This document shows, in pieces, positions 29,159 through 37,792 of a stretch of 64,000 nucleotides of DNA (positions are counted from its first letter, which is position 1; each line of letters opens with the position of its first letter). Source of the DNA: Streptomyces pseudovenezuelae (GTDB taxonomy: Bacteria > Actinomycetota > Actinomycetes > Streptomycetales > Streptomycetaceae); NCBI RefSeq assembly GCF_029892565.1, contig NZ_JARXVH010000007.1, positions 434,001 to 498,000 on the forward strand. The letters are read 5' to 3'. The notes beneath the pieces are model-generated. The model saw only the letters and a program-made list of their open reading frames with translations. It was not told the DNA's origin and ran no database searches. The position numbers and the translations under genes were made by a program.

Positions 29159-29830
29159 CAGGGCGACCACGCCGCCCGTGAGGTCGCGCCAGGCCACCTT
29201 CGACCAGCCGGCCTTCTGGAGGTGGCCGGCGAGCGCGGGCTGGTCGGGCCAGGCGCGGATGGACTCGGCGAGATAGACGTACGCGTCCGGGTTCGAGGAC
29301 ACCGCGCGGGCCACCGGCGGCAGCGCCCGCATCAGGTACTCGGTGTAGACGGTGCGGAAGGGCGCCCAGGTCGGGTGCGAGAACTCGCAGATCACGACCC
29401 GTCCGCCCGGCTTGGTCACCCGGTACATCTCGCGCAGGGCCGAGTCGTAGTCCTGCACGTTGCGCAGCCCGAAGGAGATCGTGACGGCGTCGAACACGTC
29501 GTCCCGGAACGGCAGCCTCGTCGCGTCGCCCGCGGTGAACGGCAGCCAGGAGTGGTTCTTCTTGCCGACCCGGAGCATGCCGAGCGAGAAGTCGCACGGG
29601 ACGACGTACGCGCCCGTGCGGGCGAAGGGCAGCGACGAGGTCGCCGTACCGGCGGCCAGGTCGAGGATCTTCTGCGCGGGCCGCGCGTCGACCGCCCTCG
29701 CCACCTCCTTGCGCCACACCCGGTCCTGGCCGAGCGACAGCACGTCGTTGGTCAGGTCGTACCGTTCCGCCACGTCGTCGAACATCGAGGCGACTTCGTG
29801 CGGCTGCTTGTTCAGAGAGGCGCGGGTCAC
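29135..29830 (-). CDS. menG: Demethylmenaquinone methyltransferase
   Basis: 231 residues. SAM-dependent C-methylation of demethylmenaquinone, the last step of menaquinone synthesis, acting at the cytoplasmic membrane face. UbiE/COQ5 family marks are the N-terminal VASMFDDVAERYDLTNDVLS, motif I ILDLAAGTATSSLPFA, and FGLRNVQDYDSALREMYRV with PGGRVVICEFS. Normal length. GTG start at 29830. The C-terminus lies in a triplicated 24-bp sequence. Confidence 0.93.
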   Translation of the reverse strand: MTRASLNKQPHEVASMFDDVAERYDLTNDVLSLGQDRVWRKEVARAVDARPAQKILDLAAGTATSSLPFARTGAYVVPCDFSLGMLRVGKKNHSWLPFTAGDATRLPFRDDVFDAVTISFGLRNVQDYDSALREMYRVTKPGGRVVICEFSHPTWAPFRTVYTEYLMRALPPVARAVSSNPDAYVYLAESIRAWPDQPALAGHLQKAGWSKVAWRDLTGGVVALHRGFKQS

Positions 29831-29885
29831 CCGGCCATTCTTGCAGCCCGGCCCCCGCCACCCGGCTCCGGCACCCGCCCGCGAC

Positions 29886-31031
29886 TCAGGGAAGCAGCTT
29901 CGGTTTCTTCCTCCCGGCCACGTCCTCCACCCAGCCGCACGCCAGCACGAACACCGCGATCAGGATCCAGCCGATCCCGAACATGAACCACTGACTGTCC
30001 AGCGGCAGCCACTTCTCGAACGCGGGCACGTTCCAGAACTGGTCGATCAGCGGCACCGCCAGGATCAGCGCGATCTCGTGCCAGAGGTAGATCGTGACGG
30101 CACGCGCGTTGAAGATCGTGACCGTCCGGTCCAGCCGCCGGAAACGGGTCAGCCAGGCGAAGTCGATCCGGAAATACGCCTTGGCCCACATCAGCAGCAG
30201 CACGAAGCCGGCCGACCAGAAGGCCTGGGCGAGCGGGATCTCGTCGAGGTCGTACGTGCCGACCGCGTCCTGCTGCGAGAAGGCGTACCAGCCGCCGTAG
30301 CCGAGCGCGGTCAGCGAGAGCACGACCACCAGGGCGGGCTTCAGCCGCTCCAGCACGCCGTCGCGGTGCGCGAAGCCGAGCAACCAGCAGAAGAGGTACG
30401 TCGACAGGTCCCACAGGGCGCTGCCGAAGCGGTTGTCCGGCCCGGCCCACACGTGGTTCAGGACCAGGATCGGGGCGAGGGACAGCAGCAGCACGGGGAT
30501 CGGGGCGAGCCGGAAGACCCGTAGGAGAAGGGGGGAGAGAAGCACGAACCACAGGTACGTCCGCAGGTACCAGAGGATCTCCCAGGCCTGCTGACCCCAC
30601 GCGTTGCCCGGCGGGTCGCCGAGCGGCACGACCCAGTAGACGATCTCCCAGCCCGGCATCCAGTCGTGCACCAGCATCGCCAGGACGACGAAGACGCCCC
30701 AGAACCAGAACGGCGGCAGCAGCCTGCGCAGCCGACTCTTGATCACCTTCGCCGCGGGCCGCTCCAGCGACTTCCCCATGAGCGTGCCGGCCAGGCCGAA
30801 CATGATGCCCATGGACGGGAAGACCAGCCCGCACCAGGCCCACCCGAAGGTGTGATAGGTGACGACACGGATGAGGGCGACCGCGCGCAGGGTGTCGAAG
30901 TAGCGGTCGCGCGCGGGGGGTTGAGCGAGCGGGAGCGGGGCGGTGCTCAGGGCGTCCGGTTCGGCCGCCGGCACAGTCGCATTCGCAGGCGCAGTCGTGT
31001 TCGCAAGCGCCCCTCGTCTGTGTGAACCCAA
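29886..31031 (-). CDS. Membrane acyltransferase, family 3
   Basis: 381 residues with about ten transmembrane helices. The start RDRYFDTLRAVALIRVVTYHTFGW contains the catalytic His of acyltransferase-3/NolL-type proteins, which O-acylate sugars or other carriers at the membrane. The proposed TTG start at 31031 sits one base after the stop of the deacetylase-glycosyltransferase gene, which argues for tight coupling; no better in-frame ATG or GTG precedes the first helix. It probably decorates the polysaccharide made by its upstream partner. Confidence 0.82.
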   Translation of the reverse strand: MGSHRRGALANTTAPANATVPAAEPDALSTAPLPLAQPPARDRYFDTLRAVALIRVVTYHTFGWAWCGLVFPSMGIMFGLAGTLMGKSLERPAAKVIKSRLRRLLPPFWFWGVFVVLAMLVHDWMPGWEIVYWVVPLGDPPGNAWGQQAWEILWYLRTYLWFVLLSPLLLRVFRLAPIPVLLLSLAPILVLNHVWAGPDNRFGSALWDLSTYLFCWLLGFAHRDGVLERLKPALVVVLSLTALGYGGWYAFSQQDAVGTYDLDEIPLAQAFWSAGFVLLLMWAKAYFRIDFAWLTRFRRLDRTVTIFNARAVTIYLWHEIALILAVPLIDQFWNVPAFEKWLPLDSQWFMFGIGWILIAVFVLACGWVEDVAGRKKPKLLP

Positions 31032-31032
31032 C

Positions 31033-33450
31033 TCAGCTCACCCCCGCCGGAGTCCCGACCTCGCCGGTGCGCTTGAGTTTCTGCCAGCGCAGGCGGCCGC
31101 CGGTGAGGGCGGTGATGCAGGAGTGGATGAGGACGAGGTACATCATCTGGCGGTAGGCCAGCTGTTGCAGCGGCATCATCAGCAGGTACCGGTACTTCTC
31201 GCGGTCGAGCCGGAAGGCGTACGCCGCGCAGAAGAGCTGGATGCCGAGGACCGCGAGCCACGCGTAGAGCGCCGCCTGGAAGTCGACGAAGATCATCGAG
31301 TACGCGGTGAACACGTCGATCAGCGGGGCGAAGACCGGCGTGACGATCTGGAAGATCACCACGAGCGGCATGCCGACCCGGCCGAAGCGGCCCGAAGGAC
31401 CCTTGTCCGTAAGGGACTTGCGGTGCTTCCACAGCGCCTGCATGGTCCCGTACGACCAGCGGTAGCGCTGCGACCACAGCTGCTTGAGCGAACCGGGCGC
31501 CTCCGTCCAAGCCCTGGCGTGCTCCTGGTAGACGACCCGCCAGCCCGCGCGGTGCATCGCGATGGTGATGTCGGTGTCCTCGGCGAGGGTGTCCTCGCTC
31601 ATGCCGCCGACCTGGAGCACCGCGTCCCGGCGGAACGCGCCGATCGCGCCCGGGATGGTGGGCATGCAGCGCAGCAGGTCGTACATGCGGCGGTCGAGGT
31701 TGAAGCCCATCACGTACTCGATGTGCTGCCAGGCGCCGATGATCGTGTCGCGGTTGCCGACCTTCGCGTTGCCCGCGACCGCGCCGACCTCGGGATCGGC
31801 GAACGGCTGCACCAGTTGGTGCACGGCCTCCGGCTCGAAGACGGTGTCGCCGTCCATCATCACGACGATGTCGTAACTGGCGCTGCGCACCCCGTTGTTG
31901 AGGGCGGCCGGCTTGCCCGCGTTCTCCTGGCGGATGACCCGGACGTTCGTCATGCCCAGTTCCCTGGCCGCGTCGCGGGCGATCTCGGAGGTGTTGTCGG
32001 TCGAGCCGTCGTCGACGACGATGACCTCGATCGGATGGATGCTCTTCGCCAGCGACTTGAGGGTGTTGGCGATGCACTCCTTCTCGTTGTACGCCGGGAC
32101 GATCACGCTCACCGGCCTGGTGACCGTCGGCCCCCAGCTGAACCGGCGTTTGTTGCGGTGTCTGTAGTGGCGCCGGGCGAGGATCAGCATCATCCCGAAG
32201 CGGCCCATGACGGCCACGCCCACGATGATCAGCCCGACGGAGAGCGCGGGTACGGTCCACTCGGCGACGGCGACGGCCATGACGAGCGCCTTGCCCTCGT
32301 AGAGGGTCGCGCCGGTGGCGGTGCGGTGGGCGGCCTGGAGCCGGGCCCGCGCCAGGGCGGCGGCGTTCCCGTTGCCGTTCCCCTGCGCGCCCTGGGTGCC
32401 CTGGGTGCCTTGTGTGCCCGAACCGGCGTTCCCCTCCGCGCCGTTCGGCCCGCCCGCGGCCTGCTCGCCGCCCGCCGCCTGCGCTCCGCTCGCAGGCTGC
32501 GATCCGCTCGCGCCGGGAGCCGTCCTCGTCGTCGAACCGGCCGCCGCCGCCCGGCGGTTGCTCGTGTTGTCCTTCTCGACGACACCGCTGATGGTGGTGA
32601 AGGTGTAGCCCTTCGCCTTCATCTTCTTGATGTACGTCGGCAGCGCCTTGATCGTCTGCTCGCGGTCACCGCCCGCGTCGTGCATGAGGACCGCCGCGCC
32701 CTTGGTGCCCTTGGGCGTGGCCCAGCTGACGATCTTCGAGACGCCCGGCTTCTTCCAGTCGTCGCTGTCGGTGTCGACGAAGACGCTGGTGTAGCCGTCG
32801 GCGCCGAGCTTCTTGTAGACGGGCCAGCTGTAGTTGTCGATGGCGTCCGTCTCCGAGGAGTACGGCGCCCGGAAGAGCGTGGTCGTGATGCCGGCCGCGC
32901 CCGCCAGCGCGAGCTGCGTCTGCTCCATCTCCCGCTTGATGCGGGCATCGCTCTGGTACGACAGGTCGACGTGGGTGAAGGTGTGGATCCCCACCTCGTT
33001 GCCCTGCTGGACCATGTCCTCCACGATGCTCGGATAGCGCGAGACCATCGAGCCGACCAGGAAGAACGTGGCCGTGATGTCGTTCTCCTCAAGGATCTTG
33101 AGGACCTGGGGCGTGTACGTGGGGTTCGGGCCGTCGTCGAAGGTGAGCGCGATCGTCTTCTTCGGTACGGAGACCGTCGTGGCCTGACCGCCCCGGAAGG
33201 TGACGATCGGCCCGCCGTTGAGGATCTTGTCGGGGACCTTGCTGGAACTGGCCCCGTCGCGCACCCGCTGGTCGCCGCCGACCTCGGCGCGCAGATAGCC
33301 GTCGAGCAGCATGATGCTGGTCAGCGCGAGAAGGAGCAGCAGGGCGAGGATGACTCGCGGTTTCTGCAACGCCGCGGCCTTGCCCGCCGCCCGCTCGATG
33401 CGGGAGGGGGCACGCCGACGGCCGCGTGAGGACGTCGTCGTCGTGGTCAT
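31033..33450 (-). CDS. Polysaccharide deacetylase-glycosyltransferase (GT2) fusion
   Basis: 805 residues. A membrane anchor near residues 33-52 is followed by a NodB-type deacetylase domain with TFDDGPNPTYTP and HTFTHVDLSYQ metal/catalytic motifs. A low-complexity linker (repeats of GTQ, GNGN) and another membrane helix lead to a processive GT2 domain: VSVIVPAYNEKE, VDDGSTD, MDGDT, AEDTDITI and QRYRW. Several C-terminal helices would form the export channel. This is the architecture of MatB, which with MatA makes a poly-N-acetylglucosamine-type matrix in Streptomyces; here there is no MatA-like partner. By inference it makes and deacetylates a surface glycan. ATG 33450 chosen; the open frame continues upstream without coding character. 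Confidence 0.88.
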   Translation of the reverse strand: MTTTTTSSRGRRRAPSRIERAAGKAAALQKPRVILALLLLLALTSIMLLDGYLRAEVGGDQRVRDGASSSKVPDKILNGGPIVTFRGGQATTVSVPKKTIALTFDDGPNPTYTPQVLKILEENDITATFFLVGSMVSRYPSIVEDMVQQGNEVGIHTFTHVDLSYQSDARIKREMEQTQLALAGAAGITTTLFRAPYSSETDAIDNYSWPVYKKLGADGYTSVFVDTDSDDWKKPGVSKIVSWATPKGTKGAAVLMHDAGGDREQTIKALPTYIKKMKAKGYTFTTISGVVEKDNTSNRRAAAAGSTTRTAPGASGSQPASGAQAAGGEQAAGGPNGAEGNAGSGTQGTQGTQGAQGNGNGNAAALARARLQAAHRTATGATLYEGKALVMAVAVAEWTVPALSVGLIIVGVAVMGRFGMMLILARRHYRHRNKRRFSWGPTVTRPVSVIVPAYNEKECIANTLKSLAKSIHPIEVIVVDDGSTDNTSEIARDAARELGMTNVRVIRQENAGKPAALNNGVRSASYDIVVMMDGDTVFEPEAVHQLVQPFADPEVGAVAGNAKVGNRDTIIGAWQHIEYVMGFNLDRRMYDLLRCMPTIPGAIGAFRRDAVLQVGGMSEDTLAEDTDITIAMHRAGWRVVYQEHARAWTEAPGSLKQLWSQRYRWSYGTMQALWKHRKSLTDKGPSGRFGRVGMPLVVIFQIVTPVFAPLIDVFTAYSMIFVDFQAALYAWLAVLGIQLFCAAYAFRLDREKYRYLLMMPLQQLAYRQMMYLVLIHSCITALTGGRLRWQKLKRTGEVGTPAGVS

Positions 33451-33467
33451 GTGGGTGTGCGTTCCGC

Positions 33468-33896
33468 TCAGTTGGCGTTCGCGGCGACGGACGCGGACGA
33501 GGAGGGGGACGTGGCGGGGGACGGGGACGAGGACGGGATGCCCGAGGGCGGTGCGGAGGGGGCGTCGCTGGGGCGGCCGCCCACCTGGTCGCCGATGCCG
33601 CCTTGTTGGCGGTAGCCGCCGGGGGCGTTGCCGTTGCCGGCCGGTCCCGCCTGGCCGTTGCCGAAGGGCAGGAGCGAGGACGGGTTGATCGACGTGCCGA
33701 TGCCCATGAAGGCCAGGACGAGCACGGCCGCGTACCCGACACACAGGACGCTGACGAAGAGACCGATCCGGCGCAGCAGCTTCGAGCGGCGTCCGGAGTT
33801 GTCAACGAACACGGGTCCCTCGGCGGACTCGTTGCCGCGTTTGCGGCGGCGACCGCGTGCGGTCACGCGGTTTTCGATGGCAGGCTCGGAATGCAT
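33468..33896 (-). CDS. Small single-pass membrane protein of the polysaccharide operon
   Basis: 142 residues. Basic cytoplasmic start (ARGRRRKRGN), one helix at about residues 46-66 (IGLFVSVLCVGYAAVLVLAF), then an extracytoplasmic Gly/Pro/Ser/Ala-rich tail. No known domain. It ends 17 bases before the deacetylase-glycosyltransferase and is first of the three-gene operon, so an accessory role in synthesis or export is likely. Low-complexity composition makes homology uninformative. Confidence 0.7.
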   Translation of the reverse strand: MHSEPAIENRVTARGRRRKRGNESAEGPVFVDNSGRRSKLLRRIGLFVSVLCVGYAAVLVLAFMGIGTSINPSSLLPFGNGQAGPAGNGNAPGGYRQQGGIGDQVGGRPSDAPSAPPSGIPSSSPSPATSPSSSASVAANAN

Positions 33897-34201
33897 TCCC
33901 CGGACATTAGAGAGTCTTTATGTGTCCGGTACCAGTTTTCTTGTGAGGCGCATATGAGAGACCTCTTAACCTGTCTCTTGCCTATGAGATTCCATGAACG
34001 CCTGCATGGCTCCACCCGAGGGAGTAGGGGCCCAATGCCCCATTTATTCCGCCCGATTGACCCGATTCACGCCGCATCTCCCATGTGTTTCCTGTGTGTT
34101 GACCGTCTTCATGAACAGCGGCCTCTTGTGAGACGTTCTCTATTTGAATGGGACTTTGTTTCACGCCTGAGACAGAAATCACGAGAGCGGGTGCATGTTC
34201 A
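33897..34201. other. Intergenic region, divergent promoters
   Basis: 305 bases between the polysaccharide operon and the GH18-like lipoprotein gene. It is clearly less GC-rich than its surroundings, as expected for promoters. A GGACAT...ATGTGTCC partial dyad lies at about 33902-33928 close to the operon start. No convincing -35/-10 pair could be assigned. Confidence 0.4.
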
Positions 34202-35218
34202 ATGCGGGGTTTCCTGAAGCCGGCGGCCGGGGTCACATGTCTGTTTGCCCTGGCCACGACGGGATGCTCCACCGCGGCGTCGGATCCCCCGAAACAGGCC
34301 ACGGCCACCAGTCCGACCCCCTCGCAGGCGGCGACGTCCAGTACCTCGTACGCCCCCTACGTCAGCGCGACGGACGCGTCCGACAACGACTCGGCCGGCT
34401 CACCGACGACGTACAACCTGGCCTTCGTGATCGCCTCCGGCAGCACGTGCACGCCGAAGTGGAACGGAACGGAGGCCGTCGGCGATTCGGCTGTGAAGTC
34501 CCGGATCTCGCAACTCAAGACGGACGACGCGACCGTCCGGGTCTCCTTCGGCGGGGCCTCCGGGAAGGAACTGGCGTCGACCTGCGACAGCGCGTCTTCG
34601 CTGGCCGCTGCGTACGGGAAGGCGCTGGACGCGGCCGGGTCTTCTCAGGCCGACTTCGACATCGAGGGCGATGAGTTGACCGACTCCGACGGGGTTGCGC
34701 TGCGGTCGGAGGCGATCGCGTTGCTGCAGAAGGAACGGAGCGATCTCCAGGTCACGTTCACGCTGCCGGTGATGCCGAACGGGCTGGACGCCGACGGGGT
34801 CGCGCTGCTGGAGTCCGCGAACAAGTACGACGTTCAGGTCTCCACGGTCAATCTCATGACCATGAACTATGGCGAGTCGTACGACGAGGACATGGGGGAC
34901 TACGCCGTCACCTCGGCGAAGGCCGCGCAAACGCAGTTGAAGAAGGTGTTCGGGCTGTCTGACGCGGATGCGTGGCGGGGGATGGCGCTGACTTCGATGA
35001 TCGGGGTCAATGACGTGGACGGGGAGACGCTTACCCTCTCGGATGCCGCGCAAGTACGGACGTTCTCCGAGGAGAAGGACATCGCGTGGGTGTCCATGTG
35101 GTCGACGTTTCGGGATCAGCAGTGTGACGACGGGGACTCTGCGTCTGACGATGCGGCTACCGATTGCAGTGGGGTTGATCAGAGTGCGGGGGCGTTCGGG
35201 GAAGCGTTCGCGGGCTGA
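34202..35218 (+). CDS. Putative lipoprotein with GH18 (chitinase-like) fold
   Basis: 338 residues. Signal sequence with a possible lipobox LATTGC near residue 21 (position -3 is Thr, not ideal), followed by a Thr/Ser/Pro linker. The rest resembles family 18 glycosidases: strand VRVSFGGASG, then the active-site strand SQADFDIEGDE, where Glu would be the acid catalyst of DxxDxDxE. YNLAFVIA, VSTVNLMTMNYG and IAWVSMWS match successive barrel strands. The DxxD part of the motif is only partly kept, so it may bind rather than cleave. ATG 34202 is preferred over 34148. Confidence 0.7.
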   Translation: MRGFLKPAAGVTCLFALATTGCSTAASDPPKQATATSPTPSQAATSSTSYAPYVSATDASDNDSAGSPTTYNLAFVIASGSTCTPKWNGTEAVGDSAVKSRISQLKTDDATVRVSFGGASGKELASTCDSASSLAAAYGKALDAAGSSQADFDIEGDELTDSDGVALRSEAIALLQKERSDLQVTFTLPVMPNGLDADGVALLESANKYDVQVSTVNLMTMNYGESYDEDMGDYAVTSAKAAQTQLKKVFGLSDADAWRGMALTSMIGVNDVDGETLTLSDAAQVRTFSEEKDIAWVSMWSTFRDQQCDDGDSASDDAATDCSGVDQSAGAFGEAFAG

Positions 35219-35225
35219 GTGGGTG

Positions 35226-35293
35226 GGTGCGGGTTGTGTGTGGCTGGTCGCGCCCACGCGGCGGAGCCGCACATCGATACAGCCCCGCGCCCC
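35226..35293. repeat. REP-like intergenic element of Streptomyces type
   Basis: A GC-rich unit with a central perfect hairpin GCGGCGGAGCCGC (35258-35270), flanked by GCTGGTCGCGCCC and CAGCCCCGCGCCCC. I recognise this arrangement as a dispersed repeat frequent between convergent Streptomyces genes. Here it sits between the GH18-like gene and the leftward gene ending at 35315, where it can also act as a terminator. Confidence 0.55.
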
Positions 35294-35314
35294 CAAGCAA
35301 GAAGCAGGGCGTTG

Positions 35315-35728
35315 TCAGCGGCGCCTGTGGACCAGTCGGCCTGCGCACACTGTCGCGATGCAGGCGCCCGTCTCGTCCAGTACTGCCAAGTCGGCACGGG
35401 CGTCCACCGCGATGGCCGTCGGACGGGTCGCCGGAAGAACCAGCACGTCGTTTCGGGTCGCCGCCGCTCGGAGTTCGACGGAATCGACGTACCGTTCCAA
35501 GACGGCCGTCGCCCCCAACTTCAGTACCCCGTGGATCCGTTCGCGCGGGCTCGGGGCGTCCGGAAGCGGGCCCTCGTGGATGCGGGCCGGGCCCAGGACG
35601 CCCGGCCAACTCCGCACCCGTGCACCGGGAAACCGCTCCTGGACCTCCGCCAGTGTCCCCACACCCGCGATCCGGCTGCCCTCGACCGCGACCGCGCCGC
35701 CTTCGTCCGCCGTGTGAATCGTCAGCAC
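35315..35728 (-). CDS. Imidazolonepropionase/amidohydrolase-like domain protein
   Basis: 137 residues. The start MLTIHTADE and the strand GAVAVEGSRIAGVGTLAEV, with the end DARADLAVLDETGACIATVCAGRLV, match only the small beta-sandwich part of amidohydrolase proteins. The metal-binding barrel is absent, so no hydrolase activity is expected. GTG 35728 lies 7 bases after the mqnC stop, so the two are co-transcribed. A role in the futalosine pathway is possible but unproven. Confidence 0.65.
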   Translation of the reverse strand: MLTIHTADEGGAVAVEGSRIAGVGTLAEVQERFPGARVRSWPGVLGPARIHEGPLPDAPSPRERIHGVLKLGATAVLERYVDSVELRAAATRNDVLVLPATRPTAIAVDARADLAVLDETGACIATVCAGRLVHRRR

Positions 35729-35735
35729 GGGAACG

Positions 35736-36935
35736 TCAGTTGGAGGCGAGGAGCTTCAACTCGGGGTGAGCCGTGCCGCCCGCGATCGCCGTGGACGAGA
35801 TGTGGGACATGACCCGCTCGTCGACCGGGTCGTTCGCCGGGTCGACGTGGACGACGAGGTGTTCGTACGTCGTGGCCCGCTGGGCCGGCACGCGGCCGGC
35901 CTTGCGGATCAGGTCGATGATCTCCATGCGGTTGGAGCGGTGCTTGGCGCCGGCGGAGGAGACGACGTTCTCCTCCAGCATGATCGAGCCGAGGTCGTCC
36001 GCGCCGTAGTGCAGGGAGAGTTGGCCGACCTCCTTGCCCGTGGTCAGCCAGGAGCCCTGGATGTGGGCGATGTTGTCCATGAAGAGGCGTGCGATGGCGA
36101 TCATGCGCAGGTACTCGAAGAGCGTGGCGTGGGTGCGGCCCTTCAGGTGGTTGTTCTCGGGCTGGTAGGTGTACGGGATGAAGGCGCGGAAGCCGCCCGT
36201 CCGGTCCTGTACGTCACGGATCATCCGCAGGTGCTCGATGCGCTCGGCGTTGGTCTCGCCGGTGCCCATGAGCATGGTCGACGTGGACTCGACGCCCAGG
36301 TTGTGCGCCGCCTCCATGATCTCCAGCCAGCGCTCGCCGGACTCCTTGAGGGGCGCGATCGCCTTGCGGGGGCGCGCGGGGAGCAGCTCGGCGCCGGCGC
36401 CCGCGAAGGAGTCGAGACCGGCCGCGTGGATCCGGGTGATGGCCTCCTCCACGCTCACCTTGGAGATCCGGGCCATGTGCTCGACCTCGGACGCGCCGAG
36501 GGAGTGGATGACCAGCTGGGGGTACGCGCCCTTGATCGCGGCGAAGTGCTCCTCGTAGTACTCGACGCCGTAGTCCGGGTGGTGGCCGCCCTGGAACATG
36601 ATCTGCGTGCCGCCGAGCTCGACGGTCTCCGCGCACCGGCGCAGGATGTCGTCCATGTCCCGCGTCCAGCCCTTGGCCGTGTCCTTGGGAGCGGCGTAGA
36701 AGGCGCAGAACTTGCACGCCGTGACGCACACGTTCGTGTAGTTGATGTTGCGCTCGATGATGTACGTCGCGATGTGCTCGGTTCCCGCGTACCGGCGCTT
36801 GCGTACGGCGTCGGCGGCGGCGCCGAGCGCGTGCAGCGGGGCGTCGCGGTAGAGGTCGAGGGCCTCTTCCGGGGTGATCCGCCCGCCGGCGGCGGCACGG
36901 TCAAGCACGGACTGGAGGTCGGCCTTCTCGGTCAC
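35736..36935 (-). CDS. mqnC: Cyclic dehypoxanthinyl futalosine synthase
   Basis: 399 residues. Radical SAM enzyme that cyclises dehypoxanthine futalosine in the futalosine route to menaquinone. The cluster motif is CVTACKFC (CX3CX2C) near residue 60, followed by GGTQIMFQGGHHPDYG and a C-terminal FRAFIPYTYQPENN region. GTG 36935 is chosen because a GAAAGGGA ribosome-binding site precedes it; ATG 36974 and GTG 36992 are in frame upstream. It fits with menG and the menaquinone reductase in the same window. Confidence 0.92.
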   Translation of the reverse strand: MTEKADLQSVLDRAAAGGRITPEEALDLYRDAPLHALGAAADAVRKRRYAGTEHIATYIIERNINYTNVCVTACKFCAFYAAPKDTAKGWTRDMDDILRRCAETVELGGTQIMFQGGHHPDYGVEYYEEHFAAIKGAYPQLVIHSLGASEVEHMARISKVSVEEAITRIHAAGLDSFAGAGAELLPARPRKAIAPLKESGERWLEIMEAAHNLGVESTSTMLMGTGETNAERIEHLRMIRDVQDRTGGFRAFIPYTYQPENNHLKGRTHATLFEYLRMIAIARLFMDNIAHIQGSWLTTGKEVGQLSLHYGADDLGSIMLEENVVSSAGAKHRSNRMEIIDLIRKAGRVPAQRATTYEHLVVHVDPANDPVDERVMSHISSTAIAGGTAHPELKLLASN

Positions 36936-37026
36936 CGTGGCGTCCCTTTCGTCAAGGGTTGTGGGCAGTTCCATCCGCGGTACACGGACCAAGCCAGCCT
37001 ACGCCAGCCCTCCGACAAGCCCGACG

Positions 37027-37773
37027 TCAGGCGGCGTACGCCCCGATCAGCAGCCCCACGAACGCCCCCGCGATCAGAAACGGCCCGAACGCGATCGCCG
37101 TCTTGCGCCCCGCCCGCCGCCCGACGACCAGCGCACCGCCGTACAACCCGCCGAACAGGAACGCGGCGAACGTGCCCAGCATCACCGTCGCCCACCCGTA
37201 CCACCCGAGCACCGCCCCCAGCCCGAGCGCCAGCTTCACATCGCCGAAGCCCATGCCACCGGGGTTGATCAGGAACAACACGAAGAAACCACCACCGAGC
37301 GCGAGGGCGCCGTACAGCGCCGTCCACCAGTCCCCGGCATGCTCCGGTACGAACGCCACGATCCCCAGCAGGGCGAGCGCGGCGCCCGCGAGGGGCAGGG
37401 TCAGCGGATCGGGCAGCCGTTGCACCCGGAAGTCGACGATCGTCAGCAGCACCCCGACCGGCGCGAGCAGCAGCCACGCCCCGAGCTCGGGCCGGGTACC
37501 GGTGGCGGCGGCGAGGGCGGCGCAGACGAGGGCGGTGGCCAGGGCGGTGGTAGGGGTACGGGCGCCGTAGGCCGCTTCCTCAGGGGCGCACCGCCCGCAC
37601 CGCGCGCGCCCGATCCACCCGCCGATCGCGTGCCCGTGCGGGCACGTGTCCCGCCAGGCCTCGCCCATCGGCGCGGCGAAACGGTAGGCGGCTCGCGGCA
37701 GCAGCGCTCCCGTCGCCGCGCCCCACAGTGCGGCGACGGCGATCAGCACCCCCGTACTCAATCCGTCACTCAT
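37027..37773 (-). CDS. Prepilin peptidase, A24 family (Tad system)
   Basis: 248 residues with seven or so membrane helices. The two catalytic aspartates of the type IV/Flp prepilin peptidases are present: IVDFRVQRLPD and the GxGD-type GMGFGDVKLA. A Cys pair in CPHGH...CGRC recalls the zinc motif of longer enzymes. By family it cleaves Flp pilin leaders at the inner membrane face. Its pilin substrate is probably the 83-aa protein at 53.1 kb. Confidence 0.88.
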   Translation of the reverse strand: MSDGLSTGVLIAVAALWGAATGALLPRAAYRFAAPMGEAWRDTCPHGHAIGGWIGRARCGRCAPEEAAYGARTPTTALATALVCAALAAATGTRPELGAWLLLAPVGVLLTIVDFRVQRLPDPLTLPLAGAALALLGIVAFVPEHAGDWWTALYGALALGGGFFVLFLINPGGMGFGDVKLALGLGAVLGWYGWATVMLGTFAAFLFGGLYGGALVVGRRAGRKTAIAFGPFLIAGAFVGLLIGAYAA

Positions 37774-37792
37774 TCGCTGCTCGACCCGGCGT

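Noticed and set aside
32386..32440. Short tandem DNA repeat encoding GTQ units
   Set aside because: It is a low-complexity linker within the deacetylase-glycosyltransferase protein, not a separate genetic element.
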